64,000 nt of DNA from Paludicola sp. MB14-C6 (GCF_030908625.1 NZ_CP133133.1:2046001-2110000); one strand, 5' to 3'; counted from the first letter of the stretch, positions 48,495 through 57,478 are shown. The notes: generated by a model from the sequence alone, not told the origin. Numbers and translations are program-made.

Positions 48495-49556
48495 ATGAAC
48501 GTAGTTGAAATTTTGAAATTAGCAAGTCAAAAACAAGCATCTGATGTTTTTATTGTGGTGGGCAGTCCTGTTTGTTTGAAAGTCGGATCCAGCATTAAGC
48601 CTATTGATGAAAATAGCTTAATACCAAATGATACAAGTGAATATTTAAAACAAATTTACGAGCTGCAAAACAACAGAAGTATGAAGGTTTTGCTAGAAAC
48701 AGGAGATGACGATTTTTCTTTTTCTATAAAAGGGCTTGGCCGATTTCGTTGTAATGCATACAAACAACGTGGTTCATTAGCAGCTGTTTTGAGATTGGTT
48801 GCATTAGAATTACCGGACTATCAATGTTTGAATATTCCCGAATCAGTCATGAATTTGTATCAAAAAAGTAAGGGACTAGTACTAGTTACAGGACCTGCTG
48901 GTAGCGGTAAATCAACTACATTATCTTTAATGATAGATAAGATTAACTCAACCAGAAATTCGCATATTATAACAATTGAGGATCCAATTGAATTTTTGCA
49001 CAAGCATAAGCTAAGTCTTGTCTCTCAACGTGAAGTGTCACAAGATACTGATAACTATGTTCAAGCTTTACGAGCAGCTTTGCGACAAGCACCCAATGTT
49101 ATTTTATTAGGTGAAATGCGTGACTATGAAACGATAGCCACCGCAATGACTGCTGCAGAAACAGGCCAATTGGTTTTTTCCACCCTGCATACGGTTGGAG
49201 CTGCAAATACAATTGACCGCATTATCGATGTGTTTCCATCCAATCAACAACAACAAGTTCGATTTCAGCTTTCTATGGTTTTAGAAGCGGTAGTATCACA
49301 ACAGCTGATACCAACTGTGGATGGAAAGCTGATGCCTGTGTTTGAAATAATGAAAGTAAATAGTGCAATTCGAAATTTAATACGTGAATCTAAAATTCAT
49401 CAAATTGATAATGTTATTTTTGCATCTTCTGAAGATGGAATGACAAATATGGATACTGAGATATTCAAGTTATATAGAGAAGGTATTATTACAAAGGAAA
49501 ATGCAATTTCTCATTGTTTGAATCTTGAAGTAATGCAAAGAAAAATTGCCGACTAA
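48495..49556 (+). CDS. pilT: PilT-type pilus ATPase
   Basis: This 353-aa hexameric secretion ATPase powers type IV pilus retraction in known systems. The N-terminal domain ASDVFIVVGSPVCLKVG is the PilT-type substitute of the HLxxGxxPxxR segment. Walker A is GPAGSGKST (133-141), followed by the Asp box TIEDPIEFLHKHK, Walker B VILLGEMRD and the His box TGQLVFSTLHT. Late features EAVVSQQLIP and MPVFEIM are PilT hallmarks. It closes the operon and is the only ATPase; no PilB is nearby. The first Asp/His-box DPxE motif is intact, so activity is expected. Confidence 0.92.
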   Translation: MNVVEILKLASQKQASDVFIVVGSPVCLKVGSSIKPIDENSLIPNDTSEYLKQIYELQNNRSMKVLLETGDDDFSFSIKGLGRFRCNAYKQRGSLAAVLRLVALELPDYQCLNIPESVMNLYQKSKGLVLVTGPAGSGKSTTLSLMIDKINSTRNSHIITIEDPIEFLHKHKLSLVSQREVSQDTDNYVQALRAALRQAPNVILLGEMRDYETIATAMTAAETGQLVFSTLHTVGAANTIDRIIDVFPSNQQQQVRFQLSMVLEAVVSQQLIPTVDGKLMPVFEIMKVNSAIRNLIRESKIHQIDNVIFASSEDGMTNMDTEIFKLYREGIITKENAISHCLNLEVMQRKIAD

Positions 49557-49600
49557 TTTTAAATTACAATTATTTACAAATTATATATAATATTTTTGAT

Positions 49601-49637
49601 AACGCCCGTATATGAAAGTATACAGGCGTTATTTTGC
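49601..49637 (+). terminator. Terminator after pilT
   Basis: Arms AACGCCCGTATA and TATACAGGCGTT pair with one mismatch around a 6-nt loop, with ATTTTG following. Confidence 0.8.
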
Positions 49638-49668
49638 ATAAATCAAGCTATAAAATTTTGTTAAGTTC

Positions 49669-49712
49669 GTCTATAATTAATTATAGACTGTTTGGTAAAA
49701 AAAGTGTACAAT
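49669..49712 (+). promoter_or_regulatory. Adhesin promoter with 20-bp palindrome
   Basis: TAGACT (49684-49689) and TACAAT (49707-49712) are separated by 17 bp and precede the adhesin start by about 30 bp. The perfect palindrome GTCTATAATTAATTATAGAC (49669-49688) covers the -35 box, a position suited to a dimeric repressor or activator. The palindrome is AT-rich, so chance cannot be excluded. Confidence 0.5.
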
Positions 49713-49743
49713 GAATATAAAGTTACATTGAAGGAGTATGTAT

Positions 49744-52700
49744 ATGAGATTGCGAAAACTTGTTGCATGTGTTTTATCTGTGTTAATGTTGTTATCAAAT
49801 GGTATTAACATGGTTTATGCTGAACCTTTATCTAAATCCCAAGACACCACAGGAACAAGTATGTCTAAAAATACTAACTATAACTTAGTATGGGATAAGC
49901 CAAGTGATACTAACCCATTTGGCGGTGCATCTAATTTTAATGCTACCGTTTTGGGGAATATTACAAAATTATCCGACAGTGAAGGCCCGGTTGCTTCCAA
50001 TGGAAGTATTTTTCCATATAATGTTTCACCCAATGGAATAAAAAGTGAATCTTCAATAGCTTGTGTCCCAATTGGAACACGTTTTGGTTCTCATACAGTT
50101 CCTTGGATTGAGCCAGATGCTATTGATAATGGCATTGCGCCTCAATTTAAACTTGGGTTACTATTAGCAGGTTTTGGTACCGCATCTTGCCCTGTAAAAT
50201 TCGGGGATGTAGTAGTTGGTATGCATGCTCAATATACTTCTAGTTGGAAACCATTTATTCGAACAGAAAAGGCGGATGCATATTTAAAAGCTGCACAAGC
50301 TGATTTAATCGAAATGAATCGCTATATTTCTTCGTTATCTGCAAACGGTACCATAGAAAACAAGTCTGATAAAATTACATTTATCGGTACAAAAGAGATA
50401 AATATATTCAATGTTGATTATTCTGTATTGGATTTTGCAAGAAAATCAGTAGAGTTTAAAATACCTAAAGATTCTACTGTTATATTGAATGTACAAGGCA
50501 ATGGAACAGTTACCTTGTGCACAGGTGAAAACAATGGTAGTACCCCTCTTGTTAATAGGAAAAAAGCAACTGCTGAATTTGCCGGCAGAGTGCTTTACAA
50601 TGTGAATAGCAATATTACAAAAGTAGTTTCAAGAGCAGGCACAAACTATTTATTTGGATCTGTTTTAGCGCCGCATTCTGATTTGAAAGCTACTGATGGT
50701 GGTAGTTCTATTAACGGTACTTTAGTATGCAAAAATGTAGAAGGTGTAGAAGGATTTGAATTTCATCATTTTCCTTTCCGTGGAAAAGTTCCTCCAAAGG
50801 ATGAACCTGCATTAACAAACTTTAAATTTACAAAAAAAGCGAATCCTACAAAAGTCGTTTCCTGTCCCGAGCTTTTTCATTCTTTTACAACAGAATGTCC
50901 GGGTTTAAATGGAGCCACTTTTGAGTTAACTAATAATGAAACAAAGAAAAAGTTTACTGCAACGTCGTTTGGTACTGAACAAAGAAGTCATGATTATTTT
51001 TGGGATATTTTGGGACTTTTTCAGGAATGCACCTCAACCACAGTAGAATTAGGAGAAGTTGCATTTTCAAACATTCCGATAGGTGAATATACCTTAACCG
51101 AGAAATCAGCTCCAAGCGGATATATAAAATCAAATGCAAAAATTACTGTTCGTGTTTTAAAATCAGCAGATGGTATAGTGCTTGTTAAGTTCTTTAATGC
51201 TAATGGTGTAGAAATAAGTAATGCTGATGTGGAAGAGTATTTTACCAATTCCAAGTACTCCGCAGAAATTGTAATGCACAAGCTAGGCTATAATGGAACT
51301 AAAAAGCAATTTGAACAAAGCGAATTAAAAGATGATAAAAAAGATAAAAAGGTAGTTTGGCTAAATGGCGCAACCTATCAATTAAAGGATAAAGATTTAG
51401 GTATTATTTATACTGCAACGACCAAGACTCAAGAATGGGATGAAAATGGACCTGACCAAGGTACTGCAATTTTTAAAAACATTCCTCTTGGAAACTATGA
51501 ATTAACTGAGATCACAGCACCTAATGGTTACATGAAATCCAATGTTGTTATTGATGTAACTGTATCTGAACATAGTGGAAGAGCTGAGGTCACTTACGAA
51601 TATAATAATAAGTCATTGTCTAATATTCATAACGTTCAATATAATGAGGTTGAGAAATTACTTGTAAACTTGGAAACTGCAGTTGCAAAATTCCACTTTT
51701 TTAAAGTAGGAAATGTCGATAATAACGGTAATCACGATCTTAAGTTAGTTAACGCAAGGTTCCAAGTAGTAGAGCGTGGAACCGATAGAGTAGTAGCAGA
51801 GGCTCTTTCTGATCACCAGGGTAAGGTTGATTTTGAAAATATTCCGTATGGCCTTTATACTTTAGTTGAAGCTGAAGCACCTACTGGCTATTTAAAAGGT
51901 AATCCGATTGATTTTGAAATTGTAAATAAGAATACAATCAATTTTGAAAATTGGAAGGGAATCGAGTATTATAATTATTTTAAAGAAGATGTATTTGGTA
52001 GTTTTAATTTTAATAAAAAAGACGACAAAGGCGCTTTCGTAAACGGCGCAGAATTTGGATTATTTGCAAAACTAAGCGATACCACACCAATTAACGGAGC
52101 ATGGGCAAAAGCAACATCTGCGAATGGCATAGTATCATTTGCTAACATTCCGGAAGGAACATATTTCTTAAAAGAAATTGCAGCACCAAACTCTCATATT
52201 ACATCAAGCAATTATGCAACCATTCAAGTGCAACGCGATGGTAACACCAATCGTGCTAAAGTTACGACTACACCTGATTCAAGATCTCTAGAACAAACAT
52301 TTGTCAATATGGTAAAAAAAGAGGTCTATGGTAGCTTAGAATTCACCAAGACGGACAACACAGGTGCGAATGTAAAAGATGCAATTTTTCATTTGGTAAA
52401 TAACAAAACCAATGCAACATTGAGTGCAACGTCAAACAATCTAGGTGAGGTAATATTCTCTAATATTCCGGAGGGAACATATACTTTATCTGAATTCCAA
52501 GTACCTTCAACTCATTTAAAAACTTCTGCAACAGCTACGATAAAGGTTGAAAGAATTGTAAATACCAATACGGCTCAAACAATTATTATCTCAGAAGGAA
52601 ATAAATCTTTACAAGAGCTTTTTAAAAATGAGAAGAAAGTAAATGTTTTTGGTAAAGTAGAATTCAATAAAAAAGACAATACCGGAGCGTATGTATCAGG

Positions 52701-55700
52701 CGCTGTTTTCCATTTAACAAATCAACAAACGCATGTTAAAGTTGCTGAGGCAAATTCAGGTGCAGATGGTAAAGTTACTTTTGATGCAATACCGGAAGGC
52801 ACTTATGAGATAGCTGAGTTTGTAGCACCAAATACACACTTTATCAGTACGGAAACGGCAACTGTAAAAGTAGAGCGTGACGGTAATACCAATAATGCAA
52901 AAGTTACGATTACAACAAATGGTAATCAATCATTGGATGATACATTTGTTAACGTTAAAAAAGTTGGATTTAGCTTTACTAAGAAAGGCAATGATAACAG
53001 CAAGCTAGAGAATGCAGTATTCCGCTTGATAGGTAATAACTATAATCAAACTGCAGCATCTAATAGTGAAGGAGTAGTAAGCTTTGATGGTTTACGTCCA
53101 GGAGTAACTTACTCATTAACTGAAGAGTCAGCACCTGCAAATTATTTCAAAGTTGATGGCAGCGTAAGTGTGGTTGTTGCAAATGATGGTTCAATCAGAT
53201 ATTCAAATGACTTGGAAACTTATTTCGTTAACACAAAACAAGTTTCTGTATTCGGGTCTGTTAGCTTTAATAAGGTAGATAATAGTGTCAACCCGGTCCC
53301 AGTTAGCGGTGCAACGTTTGGTTTATATAAACTTGATAACGGATCTAATGAATTGCTGAAAACTACAACAACACAAGCGGATGGAAAAGTATCTTTTGAT
53401 AATATCCCAGAAGGAAGATATACTTTAAATGAAATATCAGCACCATCCACTCATTTTAAAACAAGAGCATCAGCAACAGTACTTGTTACAAGAGATGGAA
53501 TGACCAATCAGTCACTTGTAAAGATTATAACATCAGATGACAACTCACCTGTTGAAACTTTTAAAAACCTTAAAAAATTAGATGTAACAGGAAAGCTAAG
53601 TTTTGTAAAACAAGAAACAGGTACAAATAAGCCATTAAAAGGTGCTGTATTTGAGCTCAAACAAGGCAATAACATTTTTAACGCAACTTCAAACAATAGT
53701 GGAGTCGTTTCTTTCAGCAATATTCCTGAAGGTGTATATACACTATCAGAAAAAACTCCACCGCAAAATGTAAATGGTGATGATACCCACTTTAAATCAG
53801 AAGCAACAGTAAATGTAAAAGTAGAACGAATTCCTGAAAGTAACAATAGTAAAGTACTAATAAATGATGTAGAGGTAAATCAAGAAGAACCAGTTGCAAC
53901 AGTTGCAACAGTTACAACAACATTTGTGAATACATTGATTACAAAGGTTACAGGTGAATTTAACTTTACTAAGATAGACGATAACAATCAAGCTGTAAAT
54001 GGTGCAGTATTCCAATTAAAACAAAATGGAAAAGTAATCATGACAGCATTATCTGAAAATGGAACAGTATCTTTTGCAAGTATTCCAGAAGGCACTTATG
54101 AGTTAACAGAGCAATCAGCACCAGAAACACACTTTGCATCACAAAACAAAGCTATAGTAGTGGTGAAACGTGTATCAGGTAAAAATGAAGCAACAACGAC
54201 CATATCTGTAGACAGAAAGAACTATTTAGCAGCTGATGCAAATAATGCATTAAAAGCAAACTTTGTTAACACACAAGTGAAAGATGTATTTGGAGCATTC
54301 CAATTTAGTAAAAAAGATAACGATAGAAATTATGTTAAAGGTGCAACATTCCAACTAACAGCAGATGGAAAAACTCCAATTGAAGTTATAACTGGAGAAA
54401 ACGGTTTAGTATCATTTACAAATATCCCTGTAGGAACATATACTTTATCTGAAAAAGCAGCACCAGATACCCACTTTAAAACAAATAAAACAGCAACAGT
54501 AGTTGTAGAGAGAGTAGCAGGTAAAAATGAAGTTACAACAACAATTACAGTTGAAAATCAAAACTATAACCCAACTACAGCACTTACCCCGTTAGAAAAT
54601 CTATTCAATAATACGAAGATAGTTCCTGTATTTGGAAAATTCAATTTTGATAAGAATGATAACACAGGGGATAAAGTAGCTAAAGCGGAATTTGGATTAT
54701 TCAAAAAAGCTGAAGAAACCACACCAATTAACGGAGCATGGGCAAAAGCTATTTCTAGTGCTGGATTTTTAGGAATAGAAAAGGGAAAAGTATCCTTTGA
54801 AAATGTTCCGGAAGGCACGTACTTCTTAAAAGAAATTGCAGCACCGGATTCTCACTTTCCTACAAAAGTGATGGCTGTTGTAAGAGTGGAACGTGATGGT
54901 CAGACGAATGATTCAAAAGTAGTTGTAGACAATGTTATAGTAAATCAAACGAGTGAAGTTAAAGCGTTGACAAGTAAATTTGTGAATGAAAAGAAAGTAG
55001 ATGTATTTGGCAAATTCAACTTCAATAAAAAAGATGATAAAGGAAACTTAGTAAATGGAGCAGTATTCGGATTATATGCAAATGAAAGTGAAACCACGCC
55101 AATTAATGAAACATGGGCAAAAGCTATTTCAACTAATGGTATAGTGTCCTTTGCAAGCATTCCGGAAGGAACGTATACACTAAAAGAAGTATCTGCACCG
55201 AATACCCACTTTAAATCAGAAGCAACAGTAAATGTAAAAGTAGAACGTGATGGTGATACGAATCTAGCAAAAGTAATAGTAGAAAATGTTGCAGTAAATC
55301 AAACGAGTGAAGTTGAAGCATTAACAAGCAGGTTTGTGAATGAAAAGAAAGTAGATGTCTTTGGCAGCTTTAGTTTCAATAAAAAAGATAATAAAGATGA
55401 TATTGTAAACGGCGCAGTATTCGGATTATATGCAAATGAAAGTGAAACTAATCCAATTAATGAAACATGGGCAAAAGCTATTTCAACCAATGGTATAGTA
55501 TCCTTTGCAAGCATTCCAGAAGGAACGTATACTTTAAAAGAAGTATCTGCACCGAATACCCACTTTAAATCAGAAGCAACAGTAAATGTAAAAGTAGAGC
55601 GCAACGGTAATAGCAATAATGCAAAAGTAACGACTACAACCAACAATATATCATTAAATGACACTTTTGTTAATCTAAAAAAAGTTGAATTTAGCTTTAC

Positions 55701-56766
55701 TAAGAAGAGTAATGATGATAGCAAGCTAGAGAATGCAGTATTCCGCTTGATAGGTAATAACTATAATCAAACTACCATATCTAATAGTGAAGGAATAGTA
55801 AGCTTTTCTGGTTTACGTCCAGGAGCAACTTACTCATTAACTGAAGAGTCTCCACCTGCAGGATATATTAAATCAGAAATCTCAGTTGGAATTCAAGTAG
55901 ATTCAGATGGAATAGTATCATGGACGAATTCAGATAAAACATTAGAAGAACAATTTGTTAATAAAGAGATTGTCGGAAATATTACTTTTACAAAGTATAT
56001 AAATGATAAGAAATATACTTTGGCTGGTGCGGAATTTGAATTATTGAAAGATAATAAGAGTTATGGTACCACAGTATTTTCTGATGCAAATGGTGTTGTT
56101 ACTTTTGTAAAAGTAAAACCAGGTAGTTATCAAATTAAGGAAGTTAGCTCGCATAATGAGTATTTTAAAAAGTCAGAAGAAGTAGTAAATGTGGTAGTTG
56201 ATGAAAATGGTTTAAGCTCATTATTAGGTGAAAATAGAGTGACAGCAGAAACCAAGTTTATTAACACATCTTTAAGCTTCATTCAATTTACAAAATACAC
56301 TTCAAATAATACTCGTATAGCAGGGGCAGTATTCGAATTGCTTCGTGGAACAGAAGTTGTAATGACAGATACTTCTGATCAAAACGGTATTGTTCGGTTT
56401 GAGAATATAGCCCCAGGTGAGTATACGATTCGTGAACAATCTGCACCAAGCGGTTATATTAGATCAAATGCAATTATGAAAGTTACCATTTATCCAGATG
56501 GAAAAACTTCAGCATCAGAGGATACAATTGCTGAGTGGGAAAAGGCTTTCATTAACAAACTTTACATTCCACCAGTACAGCCACCAGTAAATCCATCTAT
56601 ACCGCCTGAAGAAATTTTGGATGAGGAAACACCACTTTCAGGATTAGACGTTAAGCCGACAGAACAACCTCAAACTTCAGACAATACGAATATTTTGTGG
56701 CCAATATTAGTAGCTGTTGGAAGCTTGCTAGTTCTTTTCCGAAAGAAAAAATTGAATAACAAATAG
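49744..56766 (+). CDS. Giant cell-wall adhesin with 17 SpaA/Cna-B-like repeats
   Basis: This surface protein has 2340 aa. Signal peptide: about 1-27, ending VYA. Head: about 30-350 resembling the choice-of-anchor A/collagen-binding-type domain, with SVLAPHSDL and later SINGTLVCKNVEG. Stalk: 17 prealbumin-like repeats of about 100-118 residues, each with a strand Lys (such as FNFNKKD), a Glu in the TLKE/TLSE position and a terminal FVN Asn, the set that forms internal isopeptide bonds in such domains. The tail is a Pro-rich linker, then QPQTSDNT, a hydrophobic helix and FRKKKLNNK, a sortase-type anchor with an atypical motif. ATG 49744 has GAAGGAG at 8 nt; ATG 49738 is too close to it. Confidence 0.93.
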   Translation: MRLRKLVACVLSVLMLLSNGINMVYAEPLSKSQDTTGTSMSKNTNYNLVWDKPSDTNPFGGASNFNATVLGNITKLSDSEGPVASNGSIFPYNVSPNGIKSESSIACVPIGTRFGSHTVPWIEPDAIDNGIAPQFKLGLLLAGFGTASCPVKFGDVVVGMHAQYTSSWKPFIRTEKADAYLKAAQADLIEMNRYISSLSANGTIENKSDKITFIGTKEINIFNVDYSVLDFARKSVEFKIPKDSTVILNVQGNGTVTLCTGENNGSTPLVNRKKATAEFAGRVLYNVNSNITKVVSRAGTNYLFGSVLAPHSDLKATDGGSSINGTLVCKNVEGVEGFEFHHFPFRGKVPPKDEPALTNFKFTKKANPTKVVSCPELFHSFTTECPGLNGATFELTNNETKKKFTATSFGTEQRSHDYFWDILGLFQECTSTTVELGEVAFSNIPIGEYTLTEKSAPSGYIKSNAKITVRVLKSADGIVLVKFFNANGVEISNADVEEYFTNSKYSAEIVMHKLGYNGTKKQFEQSELKDDKKDKKVVWLNGATYQLKDKDLGIIYTATTKTQEWDENGPDQGTAIFKNIPLGNYELTEITAPNGYMKSNVVIDVTVSEHSGRAEVTYEYNNKSLSNIHNVQYNEVEKLLVNLETAVAKFHFFKVGNVDNNGNHDLKLVNARFQVVERGTDRVVAEALSDHQGKVDFENIPYGLYTLVEAEAPTGYLKGNPIDFEIVNKNTINFENWKGIEYYNYFKEDVFGSFNFNKKDDKGAFVNGAEFGLFAKLSDTTPINGAWAKATSANGIVSFANIPEGTYFLKEIAAPNSHITSSNYATIQVQRDGNTNRAKVTTTPDSRSLEQTFVNMVKKEVYGSLEFTKTDNTGANVKDAIFHLVNNKTNATLSATSNNLGEVIFSNIPEGTYTLSEFQVPSTHLKTSATATIKVERIVNTNTAQTIIISEGNKSLQELFKNEKKVNVFGKVEFNKKDNTGAYVSGAVFHLTNQQTHVKVAEANSGADGKVTFDAIPEGTYEIAEFVAPNTHFISTETATVKVERDGNTNNAKVTITTNGNQSLDDTFVNVKKVGFSFTKKGNDNSKLENAVFRLIGNNYNQTAASNSEGVVSFDGLRPGVTYSLTEESAPANYFKVDGSVSVVVANDGSIRYSNDLETYFVNTKQVSVFGSVSFNKVDNSVNPVPVSGATFGLYKLDNGSNELLKTTTTQADGKVSFDNIPEGRYTLNEISAPSTHFKTRASATVLVTRDGMTNQSLVKIITSDDNSPVETFKNLKKLDVTGKLSFVKQETGTNKPLKGAVFELKQGNNIFNATSNNSGVVSFSNIPEGVYTLSEKTPPQNVNGDDTHFKSEATVNVKVERIPESNNSKVLINDVEVNQEEPVATVATVTTTFVNTLITKVTGEFNFTKIDDNNQAVNGAVFQLKQNGKVIMTALSENGTVSFASIPEGTYELTEQSAPETHFASQNKAIVVVKRVSGKNEATTTISVDRKNYLAADANNALKANFVNTQVKDVFGAFQFSKKDNDRNYVKGATFQLTADGKTPIEVITGENGLVSFTNIPVGTYTLSEKAAPDTHFKTNKTATVVVERVAGKNEVTTTITVENQNYNPTTALTPLENLFNNTKIVPVFGKFNFDKNDNTGDKVAKAEFGLFKKAEETTPINGAWAKAISSAGFLGIEKGKVSFENVPEGTYFLKEIAAPDSHFPTKVMAVVRVERDGQTNDSKVVVDNVIVNQTSEVKALTSKFVNEKKVDVFGKFNFNKKDDKGNLVNGAVFGLYANESETTPINETWAKAISTNGIVSFASIPEGTYTLKEVSAPNTHFKSEATVNVKVERDGDTNLAKVIVENVAVNQTSEVEALTSRFVNEKKVDVFGSFSFNKKDNKDDIVNGAVFGLYANESETNPINETWAKAISTNGIVSFASIPEGTYTLKEVSAPNTHFKSEATVNVKVERNGNSNNAKVTTTTNNISLNDTFVNLKKVEFSFTKKSNDDSKLENAVFRLIGNNYNQTTISNSEGIVSFSGLRPGATYSLTEESPPAGYIKSEISVGIQVDSDGIVSWTNSDKTLEEQFVNKEIVGNITFTKYINDKKYTLAGAEFELLKDNKSYGTTVFSDANGVVTFVKVKPGSYQIKEVSSHNEYFKKSEEVVNVVVDENGLSSLLGENRVTAETKFINTSLSFIQFTKYTSNNTRIAGAVFELLRGTEVVMTDTSDQNGIVRFENIAPGEYTIREQSAPSGYIRSNAIMKVTIYPDGKTSASEDTIAEWEKAFINKLYIPPVQPPVNPSIPPEEILDEETPLSGLDVKPTEQPQTSDNTNILWPILVAVGSLLVLFRKKKLNNK
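52969..53140 (+). repeat. Adhesin repeat block shared with 55683-55860, copy 1
   Basis: This region encodes the shorter repeat type beginning FSFTKK and containing NAVFRLIGNNYNQT. The DNA is nearly identical to the block at 55683-55860, far closer than between average repeats. Confidence 0.8.
54979..55332 (+). repeat. 354-bp tandem adhesin repeat, copy 1
   Basis: This unit starts at TTTGTGAATGAAAAGAAAG and encodes repeat 13 of the stalk. The next unit begins exactly 354 bp (118 codons) later with nearly the same DNA, including silent positions, pointing to recent duplication. Confidence 0.82.
55333..55610 (+). repeat. Tandem adhesin repeat, copy 2
   Basis: This unit encodes repeat 14. It stays almost identical to copy 1 through a long stretch that ends with VNVKVER, then diverges. 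The same stretch from THFKSEATVNVKVER also occurs in repeat 9 (about 53790-53826). Confidence 0.8.
55683..55860 (+). repeat. Adhesin repeat block shared with 52969-53140, copy 2
   Basis: This block encodes repeat 15, the second FSFTKK-type domain, nearly identical in DNA to repeat 7. Confidence 0.8.
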
Positions 56767-56770
56767 CTTT

Positions 56771-56810
56771 AAAAACACATTGGTAACTATTTTTACCAAT
56801 GTGTTTTTTA
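56771..56810 (+). terminator. Terminator after the adhesin gene
   Basis: A perfect 16-bp stem AAAAACACATTGGTAA with complement, a 6-nt loop and a T6 run, 5 bp after the stop codon. Confidence 0.95.
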
Positions 56811-56882
56811 ACGCTCAAACAAACTGTTTCACATCAAGGATAATATTTCCTTGACGAAATCTGAATTAATTATAAAAAACCA

Positions 56883-56911
56883 TTGACAAAGAGATGGTAA
56901 TATGTTATTAT
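56883..56911 (+). promoter_or_regulatory. tRNA-Ser promoter
   Basis: TTGACA (56883-56888) and TATTAT (56906-56911) are separated by 17 bp, with TG one base before the -10 box. A TATAAT at 56909-56914 overlaps with a 20-bp spacer. Confidence 0.7.
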
Positions 56912-56941
56912 AATTTACGTCGCAAATGACTATTAAATATT

Positions 56942-57030
<89 letters not shown>

Positions 57031-57096
57031 ATTAAATCAGAAGACAAAGGGTTACCTTGCTTCTGATTTTATAATAAATAATCACGTCACACATTT

Positions 57097-57189
57097 GGAG
57101 AAGTACTCAAGTTGGTGACGAGGCGCCCCTGCTAAGGGCGTAGGTCGGATTAAACCGGCGCGAGAGTTCGAGTCTCTCCTTCTCCGCCA
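57097..57189 (+). tRNA. tRNA-Ser (anticodon GCT)
   Basis: This 93-nt tRNA has acceptor GGAGAAG pairing with CTTCTCC, an encoded CCA, anticodon loop CTGCTAA giving GCU (reads AGC/AGU), a long variable arm and T-arm GAGTTCGAGTCTC. It lies 66 bp after tRNA-Ser(TGA) and is probably co-transcribed. Confidence 0.98.
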
Positions 57190-57200
57190 AATAAGATGAG

Positions 57201-57234
57201 TCCCGTTAAACATTACGTTTGACGGGATTTTCTT
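57201..57234 (+). terminator. Terminator after the tRNA pair
   Basis: TCCCGTTAAAC and GTTTGACGGGA form an 11-bp stem with one G-T pair and a 5-nt loop, followed by TTTTC. Confidence 0.85.
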
Positions 57235-57243
57235 GTATAAAGA

Positions 57244-57267
57244 AACCCCCATGCTATGCATGGGGTT
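57244..57267 (+). repeat. Second hairpin downstream of the tRNAs
   Basis: AACCCC(C)ATGC and GCATGGGGTT pair with one bulged base around a TAT loop. No T-run follows on this strand, though the reverse strand has a T/C-rich flank. The 85 bp after it hold no gene. Confidence 0.55.
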
Positions 57268-57352
57268 CAAAAAAAGGCGGAAGCCGATGAGGGAAAAGGG
57301 CATTAAAAAGGCTCTATGTCAAATGTTTGTGGTGGACTGATAAAATATATAA

Positions 57353-57395
57353 TACGAAGTAAGCCTGGAACATATGGTTCCAGGCTTACTTCGTT
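57353..57395 (+). repeat. 43-bp palindromic direct repeat, left of the IS1182 element
   Basis: ACGAAGTAAGCCTGGAAC, loop ATATG and the exact complement form an 18-bp perfect stem. The identical 43 bp occur at 58921-58963. The non-symmetric ATATG loop has the same direction at both ends, so this is a direct repeat and not an inverted one. Confidence 0.95.
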
Positions 57396-57406
57396 CAGCT
57401 TGTAGA

Positions 57407-57442
57407 AAAAGTCTCCTAAATTCGATGATTTAGGGGACTTTT
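57407..57442 (+). terminator. Hairpin inside the left IS end
   Basis: AAAAGTCTCCTAAAT and ATTTAGGGGACTTTT form a 15-bp stem with one G-T pair and a 6-nt loop. The T-rich 3' arm could stop transcripts entering from the tRNA side before the transposase promoter (extended -10 TGGTATAAT at 57454-57462). Confidence 0.7.
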
Positions 57443-57478
57443 GACGCGAAAAATGGTATAATTAAATAGGGTGATTAA

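Noticed and set aside
53220..55724. Several minus-strand open frames inside the adhesin gene
   Set aside because: They mirror the repeat structure of the plus-strand gene, have no ribosome sites, and the plus-strand protein is clearly real.
57082..57303. Minus-strand open frame over the tRNA-Ser genes
   Set aside because: It is the antisense reading of tRNA-Ser(GCT) (the familiar RRRRDSNSRAG string) and not a protein gene.
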